From IMG/VR virus record IMGVR_UViG_3300017971_000295, positions 1-64,000 of that record: 64,000 nt of DNA; one strand, given 5' to 3'. Each line of letters opens with the position of its first letter. Positions within the stretch are counted from its first letter, which is position 1. Of the stretch, positions 6,605 through 13,183 are shown in pieces. The translations under genes and the position numbers were made by a program. The notes beneath the pieces are model-generated. The model did no database searches. It had not been told where the DNA came from and saw only the letters and a program-made list of their open reading frames with translations. Source of the stretch: a virus.

Positions 6605-6780
6605 TGACAAAAACACAAGCCCATAAACTGGGTTTTTGCACAGCAATAAAAAAGCGCAAGCCCGAATGTGCTGCTTGGTATAATGGGCGGTGTAATTGCA
6701 TCCCGATTGATGATAATGGTAAGCTATCGGAAGAAACTATTGAAAGATGGAAAAAGGATTACAGATTAAAGGGGAGATAA
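6604..6780 (+). CDS. Small Cys-containing hypothetical protein
   Basis: A 58-residue basic protein from a TAATG overlap. Cysteines in GFCTAIKKRKPECAAWYNGR followed by CNC suggest a small metal-binding fold. The C-terminal half is a charged helix (SEETIERWKKDYRLKG). It is the last gene before the repeat-containing gene-free region. The family is not recognised. Confidence 0.5.
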   Translation: MTKTQAHKLGFCTAIKKRKPECAAWYNGRCNCIPIDDNGKLSEETIERWKKDYRLKGR

Positions 6781-6856
6781 ATCATACGGTCATTATAACA
6801 ATGGCAGACAACCATCCACTCAGAGATTTACTAAAAAAGCAGATAAAAAGCGGATA

Positions 6857-6986
6857 GGTGTTATTTCTTTGGTAATATCAAATATAACATATAAAAAATA
6901 TTGGATTTTTTGTTGGTGTTATTTCTTTGGTAAAAGGTGTTATTTCTTTGGTAAAAAACCCCCAAAAAGTGTTATTTCTTTGGTAA
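6857..6986 (+). repeat. Four 19-bp direct repeats (iteron-like), candidate origin
   Basis: GGTGTTATTTCTTTGGTAA occurs at 6857-6875, 6915-6933 and 6936-6954, and with one change in the first base at 6968-6986. Copies two and three are spaced 21 bp apart, two helical turns. An AT-rich tract with TATATTAA elements follows at 7015-7055. The gene-free span 6781-7141 lies right after the primase operon, so an origin with iterons for an initiator is the best guess; an operator cluster is the alternative. The only frame inside is an 18-codon one (6801-6857) with no ribosome site. Confidence 0.6.
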
Positions 6987-7052
6987 AAACCGTTTGAAAA
7001 CGCATAAGATTTCAATAACTTATTTTTCTTAATAATATATTAAAGATATATT

Positions 7053-7094
7053 AAGAGAGACCGCCCTTTCCCTTCGGGCGGGCGCCTCTCTTTT
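7053..7094 (+). terminator. Likely intrinsic terminator
   Basis: Arms AAGAGAG with GCCC, and GGGC with CTCTCTTTT, can form a GC-rich stem (about 7053-7067 with 7076-7092) with a small internal loop, ending in TTTT. It closes the iteron region before the resolvase-like gene. The T-run is short, so it might instead be part of the origin structure. Confidence 0.5.
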
Positions 7095-7141
7095 GAAGAT
7101 GAAAAACCGAAACCGCCCCGTGAAAAAGGATAGGTAAGGGT

Positions 7142-7477
7142 ATGGCAGACAAAGCGTGGAAGCAATTTGAACGGAGGGTAGCGCGGTTTTTTGGGTGCAA
7201 TGACCGCACTCCGTTATCAGGCAGAAACAGCAAACACACTGCATCCGATACCTTGCATGAAATTTTATTTATTGAGTGTAAACAGCGCAAAAAATATGCT
7301 ATTATCAGGTTGTGGGATGAGTGTAAGGAATTAATAAAGACAAATAGTTCCGATAAGGACAAAATACCTGTTGTTGCGGTTTCTGAAAAGGGTCGGAAGG
7401 GTTTTTGGATTTTGGTTCATTCAAGCGATTTAACAGCGGTGGCAAATCAAAGGATTAAGGCAAGAAAGGGGGGATAA
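7142..7477 (+). CDS. Holliday-junction resolvase-like PD-(D/E)XK nuclease
   Basis: A 111-residue protein with the archaeal Hjc-like layout: Glu10 in FERRVARFFG, Asp36 in SDTL, and FIECKQRKK giving Glu45-x-Lys47, followed by a helix. These are the metal and catalytic residues of the PD-(D/E)XK fold. It would cut branched DNA during recombination or before packaging. It follows the putative origin and overlaps the next gene by one base. Confidence 0.7.
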   Translation: MADKAWKQFERRVARFFGCNDRTPLSGRNSKHTASDTLHEILFIECKQRKKYAIIRLWDECKELIKTNSSDKDKIPVVAVSEKGRKGFWILVHSSDLTAVANQRIKARKGG

Positions 7478-7803
7478 TGAAAATATCAATGAGTTTTGGT
7501 AAAGTAAAGGTAAAGTTGCAATACAGCGGGCCATTGTTAATTTTGATATCGGGGTTAATCATAGTTGTTTGTGTAATATTAGGAGCAGGGAAGGAATATA
7601 TAGAACAAAATATTGTTGAACCAACCCAAAAAGAGCAAATAATAGACGATTGGATATTGTACAATTACGATGGGCAGTGGTCACGGGTTCCAGCGAGAGA
7701 AATGGTCAAATTTTCTCCAGGTTTTGCGGCCAGTGATGAAAACTCTATATATGATGGCAATATTTATTATTATCGAGAGCATATTGATTATGTGAACGAA
7801 TAA
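7477..7803 (+). CDS. Single-pass membrane protein
   Basis: A 108-residue protein. Residues 18-40 (GPLLILISGLIIVVCVILGA) form one membrane helix after a basic amphipathic start, so an N-in, C-out topology is likely. The outer part is acidic and tyrosine-rich. It overlaps the nuclease stop. I do not recognise the family. Confidence 0.55.
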   Translation: MKISMSFGKVKVKLQYSGPLLILISGLIIVVCVILGAGKEYIEQNIVEPTQKEQIIDDWILYNYDGQWSRVPAREMVKFSPGFAASDENSIYDGNIYYYREHIDYVNE

Positions 7804-7815
7804 GGAGTCAGGGAA

Positions 7816-8049
7816 ATGAAAAAGTACGAAAAGAAGGTAAAAGCATGGGTTTATGGGGAGCCTTTTGAGGGTAAAGAGTGGGGGTACAAATTAAAGGCGC
7901 GTGGGGTTTCGGTATCAAGGGAAGACATGGACGAAATAAACGGTGGTGGCCCCTATGGAATGATCATGCAAAACCCCGATAATCCAAGTGATCGATGGTA
8001 CGTAAACCATAAATATTTTAAGGAAAATTATCAGGAGGTAAAGGAATGA
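7816..8049 (+). CDS. Hypothetical protein
   Basis: A 77-residue soluble protein with a lysine-rich N-terminus and the pattern SREDMDEINGGGPYGMIMQN. AAGGAGTC precedes the ATG. It overlaps the following secreted-protein gene by four bases (ATGA). No recognised domain. Confidence 0.45.
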   Translation: MKKYEKKVKAWVYGEPFEGKEWGYKLKARGVSVSREDMDEINGGGPYGMIMQNPDNPSDRWYVNHKYFKENYQEVKE

Positions 8050-8447
8050 AAAGGTTAATTATTTTAGTAATTATCAGTATGTTTATTGCGGTGCCGGCGA
8101 TGGCACAAGATCAATTTGAATCACAAGTTATTTTAAAGGATTGGGGAGCAATGGAGTACAACACAGGAGACATAGCCCTCATTAGTGTGATAGAATGCCT
8201 ATCTGTTCATAAGGAAGGATTGTCTCCCTGGCTATCTGCGGGGATAACGCAAGGATTGGAGAATGCAACGCCAGAAAGTAAAAAACTGATGAACAATTTG
8301 TTAGGAATTCGTGGTGTAGTTGATATCAGGTTTGACAGCTATGCAATTGCAATCAAAAAAGCTCATAAATATTTTCTATGGCCTACTATGCAGGATGATA
8401 TTTTTCGGGCTTTAGACATGTGGTATTCGGAGGCGAAAGGGGAATAA
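8046..8447 (+). CDS. Secreted protein with Sec signal peptide
   Basis: A 133-residue protein with a clear signal peptide: basic MKRL, hydrophobic core IILVIISMFIAV, and cleavage AMA-Q near residue 21. The mature part is helical and ends in AIAIKKAHKYFLWPTMQDDI and a short tail. The same C-terminal module is found, fused to a different start, in the next gene. The location would be the periplasm. Function is unknown. Confidence 0.6.
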   Translation: MKRLIILVIISMFIAVPAMAQDQFESQVILKDWGAMEYNTGDIALISVIECLSVHKEGLSPWLSAGITQGLENATPESKKLMNNLLGIRGVVDIRFDSYAIAIKKAHKYFLWPTMQDDIFRALDMWYSEAKGE

Positions 8448-8449
8448 AG

Positions 8450-8599
8450 ATGAAAATATTAGGGTTTTTGGCGGTTTCTGTTTTGCGGTTTTCAACATAT
8501 CAGATCGCTATTAAGAAGGCCCACAGGCATTTTAGCTGGCCGGATATCTGGGAGCCGATTTTTAATGCAATGGATACCTGGTATTCTGAGGCGCAATAG
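8450..8599 (+). CDS. Truncated paralogue of the preceding secreted protein
   Basis: A 49-residue product. After a short hydrophobic start (MKILGFLAVSVLRF) it continues as QIAIKKAHRHFSWPDIWEPI and ends MDTWYSEAQ, which matches the last 35 residues of the 8046-8447 product. The central region of the longer copy is missing. It is probably a tandem duplication that lost its middle. Whether it still works is unclear, because the start and the C-terminal module remain in frame. Confidence 0.55.
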   Translation: MKILGFLAVSVLRFSTYQIAIKKAHRHFSWPDIWEPIFNAMDTWYSEAQ

Positions 8600-8607
8600 C
8601 GTATAGC

Positions 8608-9360
8608 GTGAACTACTACAACGATAACGATTCCTTCATTGCAAAATGGCTAAGGGAATTAATAAAAGCGGGATTGATACCCAAAGGATATGTTGATGAA
8701 AGATCGATCACAGAAATCGACGCCGAAAGTCTCAGAGCATACACACAATGCCATTTCTTCGCGGGTATCGGGGGTTGGTCATATGCGCTCCAGCTCGCTA
8801 ATTACCCAACAGATGAGCCTGTTTGGACCGGATCATGCCCATGTCAACCCCTTTCGTGCGCCGGGAAACAAAAAGGACACGAAGACGAAAGACACCTCTG
8901 GCCAATATGGTACAAACTCATCAAGGAGTTTCAACCTTCAACGATCTTTGGCGAACAGATTAGTTCAAAACTTGGACGTGAATGGCTCGCCGGATTACGC
9001 CTTGACCTGGAAAGTTTGGGATATGCAGTCGGGGCCGCCGATTTGCCGGCTGCTTGCGTCTCAGCGCCGCACAAAAGAAACAGGTTATTCTGGGTGGCCT
9101 ACAGCGAGAAGTTGTTTGGCATTGAGCGCAATTTACACGAAGGAAGCGATAGAGAATTCCAGAAAATCATTTCCAAACCTGGAAACCGTAATTCAACAAC
9201 GGTTTGGGATGAATTGCGTTGGCCTTGTGACCTCTCCCGTGTTTGTACTGAACCTGATGGGCTACCCGGCAGAGTGGGCCTACTGCGTGGTTCCGGCAAT
9301 GCAATCGTCCCACAGGTAGCAGCGGAATTTATTAAATCATTTAGGGAATCAATAAAATGA
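8608..9360 (+). CDS. C5-cytosine DNA methyltransferase
   Basis: A 250-residue Dcm-type enzyme starting with GTG. Motif I is FFAGIGG (50-56), motif IV GSCPCQPLS with catalytic Cys79 (75-83), and motif VIII-like APHKRNRLFWVA (153-164). Motifs IX/X are in GSGNAIVPQVAAEF near the end. The usual ENV of motif VI is replaced by GEQ (115-117), a variant I associate with phage enzymes. The target-recognition part is short. It would methylate phage DNA against restriction. A 210-codon open frame overlaps it in another phase. Confidence 0.9.
   Translation: MNYYNDNDSFIAKWLRELIKAGLIPKGYVDERSITEIDAESLRAYTQCHFFAGIGGWSYALQLANYPTDEPVWTGSCPCQPLSCAGKQKGHEDERHLWPIWYKLIKEFQPSTIFGEQISSKLGREWLAGLRLDLESLGYAVGAADLPAACVSAPHKRNRLFWVAYSEKLFGIERNLHEGSDREFQKIISKPGNRNSTTVWDELRWPCDLSRVCTEPDGLPGRVGLLRGSGNAIVPQVAAEFIKSFRESIK
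8690..9319 (+). CDS. Overlapping open frame nested in the methyltransferase gene
   Basis: A 209-codon frame in +1 relative to the methyltransferase, wholly inside it. It reads SPDYALTWKVWDMQSGPPIC, RLLASQRRTKETGYSGWPTA and near the end LNLMGYPAEW. From memory, similar strings occur in annotated phage proteins beside dcm genes. Part of this likeness is expected because conserved Dcm motifs, read one base over, give LTWK, GWPT and MGYPAEW. No ribosome site precedes 8690 or the inner ATG at 8813. It may be unexpressed. Confidence 0.25.
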   Translation: MLMKDRSQKSTPKVSEHTHNAISSRVSGVGHMRSSSLITQQMSLFGPDHAHVNPFRAPGNKKDTKTKDTSGQYGTNSSRSFNLQRSLANRLVQNLDVNGSPDYALTWKVWDMQSGPPICRLLASQRRTKETGYSGWPTARSCLALSAIYTKEAIENSRKSFPNLETVIQQRFGMNCVGLVTSPVFVLNLMGYPAEWAYCVVPAMQSSHR

Positions 9361-9662
9361 AAGAAATTTATTATTACGAACGCGATGAAAACAATCATCC
9401 GGTCAGGACATTTTGCATCATTGAGGCTGGTGGCAAGCTCGCCAAAGGGATATCAATTTGCAGCGCAAAGGACCAGCCACAAAAGAAAAAAGGCCGGTTG
9501 ATTGCCAAAGCGAGGGCGTTGGAGTCAATGTTGACGGAGAGTAATCGGGTTTCGCAAGCTGGCAATTATCTATTGGCTGAAACGATTGATTATAACGCGT
9601 GGCCGGATAGATTGTCATCGTTTGAAAAGGGATTGCTTAAAAAGAACGGGATGATTTATTAA
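9357..9662 (+). CDS. Hypothetical protein downstream of methyltransferase
   Basis: A 101-residue soluble protein that starts in an ATGA overlap with the methyltransferase stop. It has a beta-rich N-terminus (MKEIYYYERDENNHPVRTFC) and a charged helical C-terminus. Tight coupling suggests a partner or linked role, but no motif shows one. It ends the rightward operon before a two-way terminator. Confidence 0.5.
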   Translation: MKEIYYYERDENNHPVRTFCIIEAGGKLAKGISICSAKDQPQKKKGRLIAKARALESMLTESNRVSQAGNYLLAETIDYNAWPDRLSSFEKGLLKKNGMIY

Positions 9663-9666
9663 ATAA

Positions 9667-9735
9667 AAACCCCCTGCAGGGTGACAGGGGGATAATGTAA
9701 AATGTTGCCCAGTTTACCCACTGGGCAGGGGGTTT
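9667..9735. terminator. Bidirectional terminator between convergent genes
   Basis: Two hairpins, CCCCCTG (9670-9676) with CAGGGGG (9685-9691) and GCCCAG (9707-9712) with CTGGGC (9721-9726), can alternatively merge into one long stem, AACCCCCTGC with GCAGGGGGTT. A-rich sequence on the left side and T-rich on the right let it serve both strands. It separates the rightward gene ending at 9662 from the leftward one ending at 9738. Confidence 0.75.
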
Positions 9736-9737
9736 GT

Positions 9738-11453
9738 TTATCTGTCAATTGTTAACAGTGCGACATTTACCATAGTTTCCGATTCCTTAAATGTACCTTG
9801 TGGCAAATCCTCCCAATAAGACGCGAGGGGTTTTAGCTGTTTTTGTTGTCTCGGGCCATTGGCGCAAAGCGCGACAAGTCGGCCACCTTGCCGGAGAAAC
9901 TTAACGGCATGCTTGATATGTTTTATATCTTCTCCGTTTTTAAATGGTGGGTTCATTATGATTTTGTTAAAATTTCCAAGCTCTCCCTTCATAGAAAGAA
10001 AATCACCTTGTAAAACGTCATAGCCAAATCGCTCAAGGCACCGTGATAAATTTTGATTTAGTTCAACGCATTTTAGCGTAGGTCCAACGTTATATTTTGC
10101 GCTGTAATGAGCTATGACCTCTCTAATTAATGCCGCTATCGCTCCTTTGCCGGCGGATGGCTCAAGAATTCTTTCCCCTTCTTGGATGTCGGCATATTCT
10201 ATCATGTTTTTTGCAATATTCCAGGGTGTTTCAAAAAGTTGATTGACCACCTCAACCTTGATACCATTTTTCAATGCATTTTTCATGTCATCAAATTCTG
10301 TTTGTTTCGGAGCTTGATATTTTACCGTTCTTAGGCTATCGGGCCTAATCTTTGGTTTGACTTCAATCGGTTCGGGCTTTTTGTGAGCCTTGCTATCTGT
10401 CAGAAAAACACAATAGTTTTTCATTTTGATATAGCAGATTCTTACACGATGAGAATTTTCGACAGGTCGCGTGCCTTTGTAATCGTTATGAATTTTGGCA
10501 TATTCCGCTTTTGACATTTCAACTTGTGGATAGTGGATCATTTCGCCTTTGTGATATTTATTTTCAATGTCAATTCCCTCAGGGGCGCGGTAATTGCAAA
10601 GCGGAAACTGTTTAGGCTTGGGCTTGGGTTTCAAAAGGTCGCTTGCTCCTTGTTCCTCCAGCATAGCCTTTTCATAGATAAGGCGGTTTTTGCAGTGTTC
10701 AATCCACCTTTCGTTGTATGCGATGGATCTTTCAAGCATTGGTACGTGCTTGTTTCTTGCCTCTCTTGCCGTTATTTTTCCCTGGTCAAGATCAGACCAC
10801 ATTCCGGACACGTAACAGTAATTAGCAACAAACATTGCACGCTGTTTAGTCAAAATTGTAGGAGTCAGCCAGACATTCAACCATTGCCGACTTTCTTTGA
10901 TTTGTTTCTTGCACTTCCGTTTTTGGGCTTCAATCTTTTTAATCCGGCGTGCTCTTACATCTGGACGTTCTTTATATTTTGCGTGCCTTATAGCTCCCTT
11001 TGCGCGCGCCTTCCAGTATCCGGAGGTTTCCCACATTTTAACGGCTTTTCGCATACCGTTTTCAATCTTTTTGGCATCCCGGCGTGCTCGTTTTTCTGAG
11101 TGATGACCAACTAAAATTGGTTGACCAAGAGGGATATTTGATGCTATACTATCAACAACCTTTTTAGCTGATTCAGCATCTTTTAGTCTGTTTTCACTGT
11201 AACCCTGGAACCGATCAGCGCGAAATTCGGCACGTTCGACTAAACTTGTGTCTTCGTCTTCAATTTCGCCGCAAAATTCAAGGGCAATGTCTTCACGATC
11301 CGGCGTCCACATAGGAGCTACAAATAATTCCTGTTTGGCTGCCCATTTAAAGCCGGCTTCTTTCAACTGGTAATATTCGGCTTTGTCAAGCCTGTAGGCG
11401 GGGTAAATTCTTAATTTATTGTCTTCTGGTGAATATGTTGCTTGATGTTCCAT
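9738..11453 (-). CDS. DUF3560 / N6-adenine methyltransferase fusion protein
   Basis: A 571-residue protein. Residues 1-260 match the DUF3560 type: KLRIYPAYRLDKAEYYQLKE and GFKWAAKQELFVAPMW, then LVERAEFRADRFQGYSENRL, followed by a lysine/arginine-rich coiled region. The C-terminal 190 residues are a Rossmann methyltransferase: ILEPSAGKGAIAALI for SAM binding, and IIMNPPF as the catalytic NPPF motif of N6-adenine enzymes. It would methylate adenine in DNA, with DUF3560 as an accessory module of unknown role. It is the last gene of a leftward operon that starts near 12150. Confidence 0.8.
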   Translation of the reverse strand: MEHQATYSPEDNKLRIYPAYRLDKAEYYQLKEAGFKWAAKQELFVAPMWTPDREDIALEFCGEIEDEDTSLVERAEFRADRFQGYSENRLKDAESAKKVVDSIASNIPLGQPILVGHHSEKRARRDAKKIENGMRKAVKMWETSGYWKARAKGAIRHAKYKERPDVRARRIKKIEAQKRKCKKQIKESRQWLNVWLTPTILTKQRAMFVANYCYVSGMWSDLDQGKITAREARNKHVPMLERSIAYNERWIEHCKNRLIYEKAMLEEQGASDLLKPKPKPKQFPLCNYRAPEGIDIENKYHKGEMIHYPQVEMSKAEYAKIHNDYKGTRPVENSHRVRICYIKMKNYCVFLTDSKAHKKPEPIEVKPKIRPDSLRTVKYQAPKQTEFDDMKNALKNGIKVEVVNQLFETPWNIAKNMIEYADIQEGERILEPSAGKGAIAALIREVIAHYSAKYNVGPTLKCVELNQNLSRCLERFGYDVLQGDFLSMKGELGNFNKIIMNPPFKNGEDIKHIKHAVKFLRQGGRLVALCANGPRQQKQLKPLASYWEDLPQGTFKESETMVNVALLTIDR

Positions 11454-11493
11454 TTTGCTGACCTCCTATCGTTTAAGGGGTTTGAGGTTGGCA

Positions 11494-11523
11494 GACTCCC
11501 ATCATTGGCAGATGGTGGGAGTC
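11494..11523 (-). promoter_or_regulatory. Intergenic stem-loop in the leftward operon
   Basis: GACTCCCA (11494-11501) pairs perfectly with TGGGAGTC (11516-11523) around a 14-base loop. It lies between the small 5' genes and the DUF3560 methyltransferase gene. No T-run follows on the minus strand, so it is more likely an mRNA processing or stability element than a terminator. Confidence 0.5.
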
Positions 11524-11529
11524 AATTAA

Positions 11530-11583
11530 TTAGCATACTCGGTTAATATAGGCGGTAATTTTTTTGAATGTTTGCTCTTTCAT
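11530..11583 (-). CDS. 17-residue peptide
   Basis: An ATG at 11583, overlapping the stop of the upstream gene (ATGA) and preceded by AGGAAGG, opens 17 codons (MKEQTFKKITAYINRVC). It is small, basic and amphipathic. Support comes from the overlap and the ribosome site only. Confidence 0.35.
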   Translation of the reverse strand: MKEQTFKKITAYINRVC

Positions 11584-11840
11584 TTTCTACCTTCCTGAGC
11601 CGATGCCATTTTAACTATGCTTTTGCAAACGGCTCTGTTTAGGGATAGGGACGCAGGCGGATGAGGGCATTCGCATCCAACTTCTCCACAATGGATGCAG
11701 TTGCCGTCCGCATCCCACCCCTGTTCGGTTTCCCAATAGGGTTTTTCTGGCATGCTTTTACAAGCAGCCCTATCTAAGGATCCGGCAATCCCGCTTCTAC
11801 CTTCCTGTTTCATTTTATTCCCCTGTTGTTTTTTTGTCAT
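11580..11840 (-). CDS. Cysteine-rich hypothetical protein
   Basis: An 86-residue protein with NCIHCGEVGCECPHPP in the middle, a compact four-cysteine site. Two similar segments, SLDRAACKSM and SLNRAVCKSI, frame that site, which hints at a small internal duplication. The ATG at 11840 overlaps the upstream stop. An inner start at the Met of MPEKPYWETEQGW is possible. No family recognised. Confidence 0.45.
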   Translation of the reverse strand: MTKKQQGNKMKQEGRSGIAGSLDRAACKSMPEKPYWETEQGWDADGNCIHCGEVGCECPHPPASLSLNRAVCKSIVKMASAQEGRK

Positions 11841-12043
11841 TTCTTTTCCTCCTTCAGCCGCTGTACGGCTTTTTCGATGATTTGTGTCATTGTTTCTGGT
11901 TGTTGTTTAATCCAGGCCACCATGTCATATGGCAACCTTGCATAAACCATGTGCCGCTTTTGCTCATCGGGCCATGGTTTTCCGGTTCCTTTGGGGCGGC
12001 CAGCGCCGGGGCGTCGGCCGCCGTGGGTGGTTTTAGGTTTCAT
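11837..12043 (-). CDS. Small DNA-binding-like protein with GRPKG motif
   Basis: A 68-residue basic protein. It begins KPKTTHGGRRPGAGRPKGTG, an AT-hook-like stretch typical of many small phage proteins. A ribbon-helix-helix-like part follows (VYARLPYDMVAWIKQQPETM, then a helix). Together they suggest an Arc/MetJ-type repressor that binds AT-rich DNA, perhaps the promoter at 12195-12223. It overlaps genes on both sides. Confidence 0.65.
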   Translation of the reverse strand: MKPKTTHGGRRPGAGRPKGTGKPWPDEQKRHMVYARLPYDMVAWIKQQPETMTQIIEKAVQRLKEEKK

Positions 12044-12149
12044 AATAATGCCTTTCGATAGACCTAATCTGCTCCTCCTCTTGATTTGGATCCCACCTGT
12101 AAACTTTCTCGTAGGCGTCCAATGTTACGAATCTCCATTTTTCTGTCAT
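12033..12149 (-). CDS. 38-residue hypothetical protein
   Basis: The first gene of the leftward operon: ATG at 12149 with an AAGGAGG site seven bases upstream. The product is acidic and aromatic (MTEKWRFVTLDAYEKVYRWD). It overlaps the start of the GRPKG protein gene by 11 bp. No similarity recognised. Confidence 0.5.
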   Translation of the reverse strand: MTEKWRFVTLDAYEKVYRWDPNQEEEQIRSIERHYYET

Positions 12150-12194
12150 TTTATTGCCTCCTTTGTTTGATTGAGTATTTTATTGTTTAATTAC

Positions 12195-12223
12195 CGTATA
12201 CATCATTATAATTATTGCGTCAA
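12195..12223 (-). promoter_or_regulatory. Promoter of the leftward operon
   Basis: Read on the minus strand: TTGACG (12223-12218), 17-bp spacer, TATACG (12200-12195). The predicted transcript start is about 40 bases before the first ATG of the operon. The surroundings are extremely AT-rich, including runs of A/T at 12221-12320. Confidence 0.65.
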
Positions 12224-12323
12224 GCAAAAAAATCAAAAAGCTTGAATAAAATGAAGAATGAATAAAATAATGTCATTTTTACTATGAAATAAAGTTATTT
12301 TTACTTGCTTTTTGTAAAATAAC

Positions 12324-12598
12324 GTGGTACAGATACCGCATTGCGCCATAGGCAGGTCGATCAAGTAAGGTATTAAGCGAGCTGGTCCGACGGCGCATCT
12401 TTAATAACTCTGGGACTGCCCCCGGTCCTCATTTAATCCTGCGATGCTGGCGCCCAAAATAGCAGGATGGACGGATAAAACGAGCAAATGCTATCTGTTG
12501 GCTGGTCAACGCAGCCATTTACCAAAGATAGCGGCGAATAAACAGAGCTAATACAATGCCAGTGAATCTATGTCTCATTTCAACTTGAGACACTTTTT
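12324..12598 (+). ncRNA. Candidate large structured RNA with its own terminator
   Basis: No gene fits the 548-bp span 12150-12697. Its + strand folds into successive helices. These are GTGGTA (12324-12329)/TACCGC (12334-12339); TGCGCC (12342-12347)/GGCGCA (12392-12397); ATCCTGC (12436-12442)/GCAGGAT (12462-12468); and GCTATCT (12490-12496)/AGATAGC (12526-12532) enclosing GGCTG/CAGCC (12500-12516). The last is a terminator, TGTCTCA (12571-12577)/TGAGACA (12586-12592), followed by CTTTTT. GGCAG (12351) could pair with CTGCC (12416) as a pseudoknot. I find no tRNA, tmRNA, RNase P or group I hallmarks. A GGG-GCAA-CCC tetraloop hairpin follows at 12608-12617. Confidence 0.55.
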
Positions 12599-12629
12599 AT
12601 CAATAACGGGGCAACCCAATACAATAGCG

Positions 12630-12649
12630 GTTGTACGTATTTATACAAC
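12630..12649 (+). promoter_or_regulatory. Inverted repeat upstream of small-terminase-like gene
   Basis: GTTGTA (12630-12635) and TACAAC (12644-12649) form a 6-bp inverted repeat 49 bp before the ATG at 12698. It lies where an operator would be expected, but no clear promoter hexamers can be assigned around it. Confidence 0.35.
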
Positions 12650-12697
12650 AATGAATTCCACATGTTTAAACGATCTCACTCTGACTGATACCTGACT

Positions 12698-13183
12698 ATG
12701 GACGAAACAACAGACATTATCCCCACCGACGACGATACGTTAAATTGCGATATCCTGGTTCCCAATGCATCTAACGAAACTACACCCTATAATTATCGTA
12801 TCTCTCTAGAAGATATACTCCATTGTACTAAGGTCTTAAAACTTACCCCAGCACAAACCGCAGAACGTCTCGGTTGCACTAGATCTAATATTATCCAACG
12901 GTTAAAGGCCGCTGGCTATCATAATACGGATCTTAATAACTTTAAGCGATATAGGGCCGACGTCCATGCGCTCCGTGGCTTGATGATTAGTAAAAATCTT
13001 ACCGAGGACAAAATCAAAAAAATGTCAGCGTATCAATTACAAGGCATGCTCGCTATTAACGAAGAGTTAGAAAAGAAAGCGAGAGACGAGCAACCGCCTG
13101 ATTTTGATTGGTATTTATCATCTCAGGAAGAAGCCGAGATTGATGCAGAGCTTGAAAAAGTCGAATCTGAACTGTCTAATTAA
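12698..13183 (+). CDS. Small-terminase-like HTH protein
   Basis: A 161-residue acidic protein. Residues 50-78 (LTPAQTAERLGCTRSNIIQR) are a helix-turn-helix. Then KRYRADVHALRGLMISKNLT and a helical AYQLQGMLAINEELEKKA part follow, and the end is acidic. This HTH plus helical oligomerisation layout resembles phage small terminase subunits, which recognise the packaging site. The large subunit is 2.6 kb downstream, further away than usual. A transcription regulator is the alternative. It converges on, and overlaps by four bases, the HNH gene. Confidence 0.5.
   Translation: MDETTDIIPTDDDTLNCDILVPNASNETTPYNYRISLEDILHCTKVLKLTPAQTAERLGCTRSNIIQRLKAAGYHNTDLNNFKRYRADVHALRGLMISKNLTEDKIKKMSAYQLQGMLAINEELEKKARDEQPPDFDWYLSSQEEAEIDAELEKVESELSN

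Noticed and set aside
10524-11099. A 191-codon open frame on the + strand
   Set aside because: It is antisense to the DUF3560/methyltransferase gene, is Phe/Cys-rich and lacks a ribosome site; it is a shadow of the real gene.
12324-12598. tRNA, tmRNA, RNase P RNA or group I intron
   Set aside because: No cloverleaf with a T-arm, no tmRNA ends, no conserved P RNA core and no P7/P3 intron core could be found; nothing indicates a split gene around it.
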